DNA of 64,000 nt from contig CALGAW010000003.1 of the NCBI GenBank assembly GCA_937959115.1, positions 124,001 to 188,000 on the forward strand. The letters run 5' to 3'. The notes beneath the pieces are model-generated. The model was given only the letters and a program-made list of their open reading frames with translations. It did not search any database and was not told where the DNA came from. A program made the translations under genes and the position numbers. The DNA is from an uncultured Saprospiraceae bacterium. GTDB lineage: Bacteria > Bacteroidota > Bacteroidia > Chitinophagales > Saprospiraceae. Shown one piece after another: positions 7,801 to 18,900 of the stretch (its first letter is position 1; every line of letters begins with the position of its first letter).

Positions 7801-9945
7801 ACAATCAACGGTAAATTGGATAAAAAGGGATTCCCCAACCCTGAAGGCTTAGAATTAAGCAGTGGTTCAGCCTTTGAAACGCCGAATACCAACCTAGAAA
7901 AACAATTAGCAAAAATTTGGAGTGAAGTATTGCAGGTAGAAGAACATAAAATTAGTGTTCACGATGATTTCTTTGCATTAGGTGGTGACAGTATCCGAGC
8001 AATTATGCTGGTTTCTAATCTCAAAAACCTAGGCTATACGGATTTAACCATTGCGAAATTGTTTGACCACCCAACAATCAATAAACTAGCAACCTTCCTA
8101 CCTGCTAAAACTGATTCAAAGGAGGACTATCAAAGATCAATAGAAGAAATAACAGCTTTTGTCGACGGGTTAGAACAGGATATTTTAGCATTAAGGGAGG
8201 ACAAGGATAACATTCGTAATATCCAACCCATGACCGAAATTCAAAAGGGGATGTGCCTATACACGTTGATGGCTCCCCAATTAGGTATATATCATGAGCA
8301 AATGGTCCAGCCAATGCCAAAAGTAGATACAATGGTCCTTGAGCAGGCATTAAATCTATTAGTAGAGAAGCATGAAATCTTAAGAGCGCAATATAATCTC
8401 TATGATTATCAGGAAGAGGTTTGTCTCATTTACAAGCAAAACCAGCAAATAATTCCGCACGAAGACCTAAGTGGCATGTCTAATGCCGAAATAGGTGATT
8501 ACCTTAAACGATGCTTGGCAAAAGACTTGAAAAACCCGTTTAAGGTCCATGAAGGAGCGTTATGGAACGTCAAGTTGTTTACCGTATCTGAAACCCAAAG
8601 TATATTTATTTTTCAATTTCACCATTCAATAATAGATGGATGGAGTGATAAGCTGTTTCGTGTTGAATTATGGGAGATTTATAAAAAACTAATCGCACAA
8701 CAACCGGTTAAATTGGAGCCATTTGGGTTGACATGGAAAGAAATAACGATTCAAGCGCTTTATGAAAGAGGCAACAAAACGGTAACTACCTTTTGGAAGG
8801 AATATTTATCCAATTACAATAGACTTAATATTTTTAAACCCTCCTTTACGAATGAGCAGTATAAAAGAGAATACGATCAGGCTTATTTAGAGAAATTAGT
8901 ATCAACTGCTAAAAAAGACAATCTTTCCATAAAGTCAATTATCCTGTCTTCCTATGTCTATGCTTTAAATATCATCTCTCATGAAAGAGATATCACGCTA
9001 GGATTGGTAGGGCATACGCGTCCGACGTTATCAGAAGCCGAGGACATTTTAGGATGTTTTCTAAATACGATTCCCTTTAGAGTTCAACTGGAATATCAAG
9101 ACGATAACAATTCGATAAAAGCGTTTGTTGATAAAATAAATAACGCCCTCCAAGCGCATTCCGGGAATTCTAAAATGTCGTTGAGGGATATAGCAGATGT
9201 CTCAAATGAGAAGGCTGAAATAGATCAAAATCTCTTTTCAGATGTTATGTTTAACTATGTTGATTTTCATTCAATTGACAGAGTAGAAGAGGATTTGTCA
9301 AATTTTAATGCTGAAGACATTCTTGTTGATAGTTATGAAAAAACGAATTATTTCTTCGAGCTAACAGTCGGTACTACCTTGAATCGGTTAAGCTTCAACT
9401 ACAAGAAAAATAAACGACTAAAAGGCGACATAACCTTAAGTAGATTTCATGAATTCGTTGAATCATTTTTGAATGCTTACTTAAAAGAGGAAGACATTTG
9501 TCAAATTCCTAATTTAAATGAAAAAGAGGAGAAGCAATTGTTAATTGATTTAGTTCAGCCAGCTGAGCCTCCTTTAACAACCAATGGGAAGTCAGATAAG
9601 CAAGAGGTACCCCAAACAGAAGAACTAGGACAAAGTAGCCCAGTAGATTATTTACCACCAAACACAGAAATAGAAAAGACCTTAGTCCGAATTTGGAGTG
9701 AAGTTTTGGGTATGGAAGAAAGTGAAATTGGTATTCAAGATGATTTTTTCGATCTGGGAGGGCATAGTTTAAAAGCTATGAGAATCATTAATTTGGTGTC
9801 CAAAGAGTTTGCTGTTGAGCTCTCAATGGTAGACCTGTTTGAAAATGCTTCCGTAGAAAACATCGGACAGGAGATTGAACAATTTAAAGCGCAAAAAGAG
9901 TTGTCTATACAATCTCTTGCAGGAAAAAATAAAATTAAAATTTAG
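4810..9945 (+). CDS. NRPS: docking-C-A(Asn)-PCP-C*-(A deleted)-PCP
   Basis: A 1711-residue protein starting 1 nt after the dioxygenase stop. Residues 1-55 form a TubC-type docking domain (helix, RLYLEE and QLKLDID strands, two helices). The first C domain (about 70-500) has HHIISDDWS, where the usual Gly after the catalytic Asp is Asp. The A domain (about 515-1020) carries YTSGSTGKPKG and NEYGPTETTVG; specificity residues DLTKIGEVGK, one step from the Asn code DLTKLGEVGK. The first PCP has GGDS (Ser1061). A divergent condensation-family domain follows (IQPMTEIQKGM at about 1138, HHSIIDGWS with His1271). It is followed not by an A domain but by a short remnant (about 1570-1600) and a second PCP with GGHS (Ser1653). 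The C-terminus KNKIKI is a basic, strand-like docking tail. The second module has no way to load its own carrier in cis. Confidence 0.93.
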   Translation: MVLQIVSNIRKLGGRLYLEENQLKLDIDDVGLLSQELREEIGNNKTELISFLTSLKNNAFQFIPKLEQQESYKLSSSQNRLWVLNEFQTNAYVYNEVNVLKIEGNLMVKAFEEAFLSLIARHESLRTIFKKDKNEEVRQWILPKHQHHFKLKYNDVRNQNHQERVLQDLIAKEFKYVFNLEEDALLRATLIQTSDNSYVLVFVMHHIISDDWSRNVLVRDLLTYYNGLVNKTATNLPELRIHYKDYAAWQQKTLKNDTDKGHPSKDYWLDQFNSELPVLNLPLDKQRPAIQTFNGGAVTTVLNKETVEQLKQVGKETGATLFMSLLASVNVLLHKYSSQSDIVIGSPIAGRDHSDLNDQIGFYLNTIALRNKVNPKDGFKALLQSVKNNVLNAYEHQNYPFDELVEHLDLQRNMSRNPLFDVWLVLHNVEDVNGSEGFEGVQITPYEIEGKTVISKFDLSFSFTEIKDEINVVIEYNSDLFLPTTVERLSSHLTQLIQSVSKTPSLPLEQISYLSKAEQQQLLLDFNNTQANYPNDKTIATLFEDQVNKTPNKVALVCQETQLTYSELNDRANQLANYLRKQYAIQPDDLVAITLERSEWMIISVLAVLKSGGAYVPVDPDYPQERKAYMLKDSNARVVINQTELDKFIQEQDNFDTSNLEITTTPANLAYVIYTSGSTGKPKGVLVENKSVANYLCYTLDHCATSEIVCPLYTSLSFDLTVTSIFMPLITGGQLIVEQELDAAELISSVTQNSQVNVLKLTPSHVSLLKEHSIKNENIASFIIGGEALSKTHVETLKKISSKATIFNEYGPTETTVGVVVKKLITENDKISIGHPIANTRIYILDDQENLLPIGVVGEICISGDGLAKGYLNRPDLTAKKFVPNPFEEGKRMYKSGDLGRWLSDGTIEFIGRKDDQVKLKGYRIELGEIEAALHQYELVEESAVLVKKSDTGVQQLVAYLRSDQDLNTTDLRTHLNEILPDYMIPSHFVQLTEFPLTINGKLDKKGFPNPEGLELSSGSAFETPNTNLEKQLAKIWSEVLQVEEHKISVHDDFFALGGDSIRAIMLVSNLKNLGYTDLTIAKLFDHPTINKLATFLPAKTDSKEDYQRSIEEITAFVDGLEQDILALREDKDNIRNIQPMTEIQKGMCLYTLMAPQLGIYHEQMVQPMPKVDTMVLEQALNLLVEKHEILRAQYNLYDYQEEVCLIYKQNQQIIPHEDLSGMSNAEIGDYLKRCLAKDLKNPFKVHEGALWNVKLFTVSETQSIFIFQFHHSIIDGWSDKLFRVELWEIYKKLIAQQPVKLEPFGLTWKEITIQALYERGNKTVTTFWKEYLSNYNRLNIFKPSFTNEQYKREYDQAYLEKLVSTAKKDNLSIKSIILSSYVYALNIISHERDITLGLVGHTRPTLSEAEDILGCFLNTIPFRVQLEYQDDNNSIKAFVDKINNALQAHSGNSKMSLRDIADVSNEKAEIDQNLFSDVMFNYVDFHSIDRVEEDLSNFNAEDILVDSYEKTNYFFELTVGTTLNRLSFNYKKNKRLKGDITLSRFHEFVESFLNAYLKEEDICQIPNLNEKEEKQLLIDLVQPAEPPLTTNGKSDKQEVPQTEELGQSSPVDYLPPNTEIEKTLVRIWSEVLGMEESEIGIQDDFFDLGGHSLKAMRIINLVSKEFAVELSMVDLFENASVENIGQEIEQFKAQKELSIQSLAGKNKIKI
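9520..9655 (+). other. Scar of an excised adenylation domain
   Basis: The text reads EKEEKQLLIDL, which is the normal C-to-A linker (compare AEEKQLLFDFND in the next gene). It then jumps within a few residues to PPLTTNGKSDKQEVPQTEELG, which aligns with core A10 and the A-to-PCP linker (compare PLTSNGKLDKKGLPDPEGL in the next gene). All cores from A1 to A8 are absent, while both edges and the downstream PCP are kept in frame. The catalytic-Lys position of A10 survives but has no domain around it. This is seen directly; that it arose by an in-frame deletion is inferred. Confidence 0.85.
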
Positions 9946-12900
9946 TTGAAGAATCTTATCCAAAAACTACGAAAAGAAGGCATCATTTTAAAACTAAATG
10001 AGAATGATCTGGATGTCTATTTTGATGGAGAAGCGATACAACATGAGCTTCTACAGGAGATTAGAGATAATAAGCAACATTTGATCACCTACCTCTCCAA
10101 ATTTTCAACTCAAAAAGAGGCGTCTAGTGTCGAACCCATTCCCGCAATACCTCTCGCAAAAAACTATGCGCTTTCCTCTTCCCAAAGGAGATTATGGGTG
10201 TTAAGTCAACTCGATACCGACAACTATGCCTACAATATGTCTGGCGTACTTGAATTCGAAGGACACTTAGATATAAAGGCATTCGATCAAGCATTCAATC
10301 GGTTAATAGCCCGCCATGAATCATTAAGAACGATTTTTAAAGAAGATGCAGCAGGTCAGGTAAAGCAGTGGGTGTTACCAGAACAGGAACACCGCTTTAA
10401 ACTCAAATACCACGATTTAAGAACCACAAATGATAAAACACCAAACGTAGAATCTGTAGTAGTAGAAGCACTTCAATATCGATTTAATTTGGCAGAGGAC
10501 GCCTTACTGCGAGCCTGCCTAATTCAGCGATCAACCAACCAGTATGTGTTTGTCTATGTCATGCACCATATCGTGAGTGATGGTTGGAGCATGGATATCA
10601 TGATCAGAGATTTGTTAGCCTTTTACAATGGCAGCTTAAATCAAGAGAACATTGAATTACCAGCATTACGCATTCACTACAAAGACTACGCCGCTTGGCA
10701 ACAAAACAACCTACAAAAACCAGCCGATCAGAAGCTAGCCGCCGCTAAAAAATACTGGATCAATCAGTTTAGCAATGAATTGCCAATTCTGAATATGCCA
10801 CTTGACTATAAACGGCCAACAGTTCAAACATTCAATGGCGTAAAGCATACCTGTTTGTTAAACAAAAACACGACAAAGCAACTGAAAACGATGGCACAGG
10901 AGACTGGTTCGACCTTGTTTATGAGTTTGTTAGCCAGCGTAAATGTGTTACTGTATAAGTATACGGGGCAGACCGATCTGATCCTTGGAAGTCCCATTGC
11001 TGGAAGAGCGCATGTTGATTTAAGTGATCAAATTGGTGTTTATATTAACACCTTAGCCCTACGAACCCAATTTACCCCTGAAACGAATTTCAAAGAACTG
11101 CTACAGGCAATAAAAGAAAATACACTAAACGCCTACGAATACCAAAGTTATCCATTTGATGCATTATTAGAGGAACTGAATGTTGCTCGAGACCGAAGTC
11201 GCAATCCGCTCTTTGATGTCATGGTGGTGTTACAAAACACGGCGCAGACGGATATTAGTAAAGGATTTGAAGGACTAACCATCAAGCCTTACAGCGGAAA
11301 AATAGAGCAGGTAATCAGTAAATTTGATTTGACCTTTAATTTCACAGAAAGGGACGATCAGATCGAACTAGAAATAGAGTACAACAGCGATTTATATAAA
11401 AAGAATTCGATTGAACGGTTAGCCAATCACTTCTGCCAACTCGTTCCTGCATTATTGATCAACTCCGAATTGCCGATAGCAGATCACAAATATCTAACAC
11501 AAGCAGAAGAAAAGCAGTTGTTGTCGGATTTCAATGACACCAACGCCACTTATCCCAAGGAAAAGACGATTATTGAGTTGTTTGAAGACCAGGTAGAACG
11601 CACGCCCAACAATGTTGCTGTTGTCTTTGAAGAGCAAACACTCACGTATACAGAATTAAACGAAAAGGCCAATCAATTAGGCCACTACTTACAACAGAAT
11701 TACGCCATTCAACCAGATGACTTAGTCGCGATTATGCTAGATCGGACAGCTTGGATGATTATCAGTATTTTGGCAGTGTTAAAGAGCGGTGGCGCTTATG
11801 TTCCAATCGATCCCGAATATCCAGAAGAGCGGATCAACTACATGCTAAAAGACACTGCCTCTAAGGTTTTGATTGATCAAAAAGAGTTAGATCAATTTAT
11901 TACTACGATAAACAATTACCAAACAACCAATTTAGCGCAAACAGCTAAGCCGAACCATCTGGCTTATGTAATTTATACCTCAGGATCTACTGGCAAACCC
12001 AAGGGAACATTAATCGAAAATAAGAATGTAGTCAGGCTGCTTAAAACAGATCAACCATTATTTGATTTTAATGCGAAGGATGTGTGGACCATGTCCCATT
12101 CTTACTGTTTTGATTTTTCAGTCTGGGAAATCTATGGTGCGTTATTGTTTGGAGGAAAACTTGTGGTCGTTAATGCGTTTACGATAAAAGAACCCACCTT
12201 GTTTTTAGAGTTGCTAGCTAAAGAGTCCGTCACGATTCTAAACCAAACGCCATCTGCTTTTTATAACCTAATTAAAGAGGAATATAATGTTGATTCCTTA
12301 TCCCTACGATATGTTATTTTTGGTGGAGAAAAACTGGAATCCGTAAAACTTAAAGATTGGAATACAGAACATCCTCAGGTGAAGTTGATCAACATGTACG
12401 GGATTACGGAAACAACGGTACATGTCACGTTCAAGGAACTCCAAGCAGAAGATTTTACTAGAAATGTTTCCAATATAGGTAAACCAATACCAACCTTAAG
12501 AGCTTATATCCTGGATAACAAAGAAAATCTGGTACCCATCGGGGTAATCGGAGAAATCTGTATTAGTGGAGAAGGGTTAGCCAGAGGGTATCTAAATCGA
12601 CCAGCATTAACAGCAGAAAAGTTCGTCAACAATCCATTTGAAACAGGCCAACGCATGTATAAGTCTGGAGATTTAGGAAGATGGTTGCCAGATGGAAATA
12701 TAGAGTATATCGGTAGAAAGGATGATCAGGTAAAAATACGAGGCTACCGAATAGAAATCGGCGAGATAGAAGCCAGTTTAAATCAAAATGAAGCTGTAAC
12801 GACTGGTGTCGTACTCGTAAAAGAGAATAAACTAGGACATAAACAGTTGGTGGCCTACATACAATCAGACGAACAACTAAATACCGCATTTCTAAGAGCT

Positions 12901-15900
12901 CATTTGAAAGGAACGCTTCCCGACTACATGATTCCAAGTTACTTTGTACAAGTGGATGAATTCCCGCTCACCTCCAATGGGAAATTAGATAAAAAAGGTT
13001 TGCCGGACCCTGAAGGACTAAGCTTAAGTTCGGGAATGGAATATGTGGCGCCCAGCACAGATTTAGCCAGGAAGTTAGCCAATATTTGGGCGGAAGTCCT
13101 GGAAGTAGCCGAAAGCAAAATTGGAATATATGATGACTTTTTTGGACTAGGCGGAGATAGTATAAAAGCAATTAAAATTGTTGCCAGAATTAAAAACTGC
13201 GGCTATCCAACCATCAACATCGCTAAATTATTTACATATCCTAGTATCGAAGAGCTTTCTAAGTTTCTAATGTCCACAAACAAGGATCCAAAAGAGGAAT
13301 ACGATAAGTCAAAAGAAGAAATAACAACCTACGTTAATGCACTAGAACAGAATGTTTTAAACCAGCGAACAGATAAGGAGCAGATCGCTAGTGTCCAACC
13401 CATGACAGACATTCAAAAAGGCATGTGCTTGTATACGTTATTGAATCCTGAATCGGGTATTTATCATGATCAAATGGTGCTTCCAACAACTAAAATAATA
13501 CCAGTTGTTTTTGAAAAGGCACTCAATTTATTAATTGATAAACATGAAATATTAAGATGTCGGTTTAATTTTTATAACTACCAGGAGGAAGTTAGTATCA
13601 TCTATAAAAAACAAACAGAAACTGTCTTTCATGAGGATTTATCCACTTATTCAGTGCACGAAGCAGAAAAGCACATTAAAAATTACTTAGCAGACGAGCT
13701 TAAAAATCCGTTCTCTGTTCATGAAGGTCAGTTGTGGCGTGTTAGTTTATTTACCATAAGTGAACAACAAAGTGTCTTTATTTTTCAATGCCACCACGCC
13801 ATCCTTGACGGTTGGAGTGATCAATTATTCCGCATTGAATTATGGCAAACCTATAAACGATTGATCGCCAAAGAAACCGTTGAATTGAAACCTTTTAACT
13901 TGTCATGGAAGGATATTTCAATTCATGCACTTTACGAAAGAGGCAATATATCAGTCGCTAATTTTTGGAAAGCGTATCTAGACGACTACAACCGACTGGA
14001 CATGTTTACCTCAGAAGTTGCTAATGACAACTATGAAGTAGCCTACAACAGCAGCTATTTAGAGAAGATTAAAACAGCGGCAAAATCAGATAAGGTAGCG
14101 GTAAAGTCAGTGTTCCTGTCATCGTTTATCTACGCGCTAAATGTTATTTCCCAAGAAAAAGACATTACACTCGGACTCGTCTCGCACATGCGCCCGCAAG
14201 TAGAAGAAGCAGACCAGGTGCTAGGTTGTTTTTTGAATACGATCCCACTAAGAGTGAAAATGGAGGACAACAGTTTTAAAAATTCTATAGCTTCATTTGT
14301 TCAAAGAATTAATACAGCGGTCGTCAATCTGACAGACAAATCGGGACTCTCATTGCGAGATATTGGAGATCTGCTAAACGAAAAAACCGAACAATCTCAA
14401 AACCTGTTTTCAGACATCTTGTTTAATTATGTTGACTTCTATTCGGTCGAAAATGTAAAGGAGGATCTATCAAGCTTCCCTTCTGAACATATAAATATTG
14501 AAGGCAATATTAGTACGAATTATTTCTTTGAGCTATCCGTTAATTCAACACTAGACCACTTAAATCTTGTTTATACAGCATCTAAAGTCTTAAAAAGTAC
14601 GATGTCCCTCAAAAGGTTTCATCAGGCAGTAGATTCATATTTAAACGCCTATTTAAACCAGAAACAGCTAGGAGAAATCAACTATTTAAGTCAAGCAGAA
14701 GAAAAACAGTTGTTATTTGATTTTAATGATACAAAGGCAGACTATCCAAAAGACAAAACTGTAATAGAACTTTTCGAGGAACAAGTAGCAAGAACCCCAG
14801 ATCAAGTCGCCATCGTTTTTAATGAAGTAGAATTGACCTATAAAAAACTGAATGAGCAGGCCAATCAATTAGGCGATTATCTAAGAACAACCTATTTGAT
14901 TCAACCTGATGATTTAGTCGCAATTCTATTGGATCGATCAGAGTGGATGATCATATCTATTTGGGCAGTGCTCAAAAGTGGCGGGGCCTATCTTCCCATT
15001 GATCCGGAATACCCACAAGACAGGATTAACTTTACACTCAAAGACGCCAATCCAAAGGCGCTGATAGATAAACAAGAACTACAAAAATTCAAGGCCGAGG
15101 CAACTAATTATTCAACAGACAATCCTGCCCCAATTGCAAAAGAGGATCATCTTGCTTATGCAATATACACGTCTGGTTCTACAGGAAAGCCGAAAGGAGT
15201 GCTTGTTGAAAATGAAGGTTTGGTCAACCATATTCTGAATGTCCAAAAAGAATGCAACCTGTCTACAGAGTCTAAATTTTTACAATTTCTGAATGTTGCG
15301 TTTGATGCTTCTGTAGAAGAAATATTTCCTTCCTTATGTGCTGGTGCATCCCTCATTATTCGCGATCATCATAATGCGAATGACATCATCGCTTTAATCA
15401 ATACGCACGGCATCACCCACGCAGCATTCCCAACCGCCTTTTTTGAAAACTTAATTGTAGCAAACGATTCTGATCAAATTGAAAACCCACTACTGGTTTG
15501 TATGGTTGGTGGTGATAAACTTCGATTAAATTTTATCGCAACTAACAGCAGCAAAATTGGGCGTGTTACTAAATCGGTCTTTAATGTTTATGGCCCCACA
15601 GAAACAACAGTCACTGCTACCAGATTTGAGGTCTTAAAAAAAATAGACACACTCAAAGTGTTGCCAATTGGTAAGCCTTACGGCAATAGAACGATGCACA
15701 TTTTAGATGATCATGGAAAACTATTACCAATCGGTGTCATCGGAGAGATCTGTATAGCAGGGGCAGGCTTAGCTAGAGGATATTTAAATCGCCCCGACTT
15801 AACAGCAAAAAAGTTCGTCAGCAATCCGTTTGAAGACGGCAAGCGCATGTACAAGACAGGAGACCTCGGAAGATGGCTCCCTGACGGCAATATCGAGTTC

Positions 15901-18900
15901 ATAGGTCGAAAAGACGGTCAGGTCAAAATAAGAGGCTACCGAATCGAATTAGGAGAGATAGAGACTGCCATACTTCAACACACTGCTATCCGTGAAGGGG
16001 TCGTCCTGGCAAAAGAGACTGAAGACGGCGACAAGCAACTAGTCGCTTATTTACGGTCAGAACAGGCATTAAACGCCAATGAGCTGCGCACCCACCTAAA
16101 AGGCAGTTTACCAGATTATATGATACCAGCCTTCTTCGTACAGCTAGCAGAATTCCCCCTAACTTCCAGTGGTAAGGTGGACAAAAGAGCCTTGCCAGAT
16201 CCAGAGGGACTAGGACTAAGCAGTGGAATAGAATATGTGGCGCCAAGCACAACAACAGAAAAACAGATTGTCCATATTTGGAGCGACGTACTGCAACTAG
16301 AAGCCGAAAAGATAGGCCTGCACGATGACTTTTTCACTCTCGGAGGACACAGCCTCAAAGCCACCACCGTTATTAATAAAATTGCTAAGGCATTCAATGT
16401 CAAATTAGCCATAAAAGACATTTTTGCGAATACAACAATAGAAGACTTGAGTCAGGTCGTCGACAATGCTACTACGTTGTCGTATCAGGAAATTGCCGTG
16501 CTACCCATCCAGGAAAGTTACGAGTTATCCTCTGCCCAAAGAAGATTATGGGTGTTGAGTCAAATTGAAGAGGAAAATTATGCGTACAACATGCCTGGCG
16601 TTTATGAGCTTAACGGAAAGCTGGACGTCCACGCCTTCAAGCATGCATTTGATCAGTTAATCGCCAGACACGAGTCCCTGCGCACCGTTTTCAAGCAAGA
16701 TGACGATGGGACCATTAAGCAATGGGTTTTAGCAGAAGACGCCCACAATTTTACATTCAACTATCAAGATGTTCGGAGTAATAACAACCAGGAAGAGACC
16801 ATAAAACGATTGGTAAAAGAAGAATCACAATATGTATTTGATTTAGAATTCGACGCCTTACTTCGAGCGACGTTAATTCAGCAATCCACGGATTCCTACG
16901 TGTTTGTTTTTGTCATGCACCACATCATCAGTGATGGATGGAGTATGAATATCTTGGTGAGGGATTTGTTTACCTACTATAATGGATTCGTAAATAATAC
17001 CACCGCTCCCCTACCCCATTTACGTATCCAATACAAAGATTACTCAGGATGGCAACAAGATATTTTAGCTGGAAATGACGACAAAACAAGTCCTTCAAAA
17101 CAATATTGGTTAGATCAGTTCAGCGGAGTACGGACAAAGATTAAACTACCTTATGATTTCATCAGGCCTCCCGTTAAAAACTATACGGGAAATGAACACC
17201 ATCAAACAATAATATCCAACGACTTAAAGGAATTTAAATCAATTTTAAAACAAGAAAATGCATCGCTATTTATGGGACTCTTGTCAATAGTGAATGTTCT
17301 ATTTTCAAAATACGGCAATCAAGAAACCATTATCGGAAGTCCCATAGCAGGGAGAGATCATCATGATTTAAATGACCAGATCGGCTTCTATGTCAATACA
17401 TTAGCCCTAAAAACAAGCATTGATGAACGGGAATCATTCATGGATTTGTTAATACGAGCCAAAGCGCAAACATTACAAGCTTATGACCATCAAAATTATC
17501 CATTTGATGAGTTGGTAAAAGCGTTAAATGTAAAACCAGACATTAGTCGAAATCCTCTATTTGATTTCCACTTATTGTTACAAAATTTCAACCAGGATAA
17601 CTTTGAGCAGAAGATTCAAGATGTTGAAATCCAAGCCGTTAATTCAAATGAGTTTAATATCAGCAAGTTTGACTTGACGTTTACCTTTATGGAAGAAGGA
17701 GATGATTTATCGCTAACCATTGAGTACGATGATAAGCTTTTCCTTGCGGATACTATTGCTCAGATTGGTCACGACTTTTCTAGTATTTTTCAAGCGGTTT
17801 CCGCCAATCCTGATCAGCAAATACAAGCGTTAACTATTGCATCCGCAGATCACGTTCTCATCGCCTCCACCTTTACTTCCAATCCACTGGAAGATGCGAT
17901 CCATCTGTTTTCGACAAAGAAATCAGATAAGTTACAACCTGTTTTTGCCGACTACAACCAGGTTTTGCAACTGGTAAATAATCCAGGGAGTCCCTTCTAT
18001 CAGACAAACGGGTGTAATGTCCTGTTAATCCGATGGGAAGATTGTTATCGCGAAGTAGAAGATCAACAAGACCTTAGCGGCTGCAAGCAAAAAATTGAAG
18101 ACTTTAAAGATTACTTAACCAAAGGTTTAGGTGCAAATAATAAGGCGCTCAAAAAGAAAACACTACTACTTTACGATACGACGCTTTTAACTGAAAATGA
18201 ATCATTGGTTGCTGTTATTAACGAAATAAATGCGATTCTCCTTCAGGAAATTGGTGCTCTTGCCAATATAGAAGCCGCAGATATTTCAGAAATTTGCAAG
18301 GAACTTAGGGTAAAAGAAACGTATGATCATCATCTTAATGAAATTGCCCACATTCCTTTCCATCAAGATGCTTTCAATGCTATCGGAACCTATATTTCTA
18401 AATGGGATTATCAATGCAAAGCAGAGGAGGTTAAAATCATTGTGCTGGATTGTGATAATACCTTATGGAAAGGAATTTTAGGTGAATCATCGTATGAAGA
18501 TATCGAAATTGATGCTTCAAGAGTCCAATTTCATAAGCAGCTAAAAGCATTAAAAGAACAAGGGTATATTCTTACGATTTGCAGCAAAAACAATGAGGAA
18601 GATGTCGTAAATTTCTTCTCCTACCTGGAAGATCGACCTGAATTATTACACTTTGATGATTTTGTCTCCCCAAAAATTAACTGGTCTCGTAAATCGGAGA
18701 ATATTCAGTCCATTGCAGACGAGTTAAATTTAGGGTTGGCCAACTTCCTATTCATTGATGACAGTGATTTAGAATGTTATGAGGTGCGAACCTCTTTACC
18801 TCAGGTAGTAACGATCCAAATGCCACAAAATCCAACAGAAATCAATGGATTTATTACCAATTTATGGTGCTTCAATAAAAAACAAGCCACCCAACTCGAT

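Noticed and set aside
8200-9510. C* domains called as epimerisation domains
   Set aside because: They lack the E motifs (GHGRE, FNYLG) that are clear in the two real E domains of the large NRPS, and their HH motif is DGWS rather than DGVSWRI.
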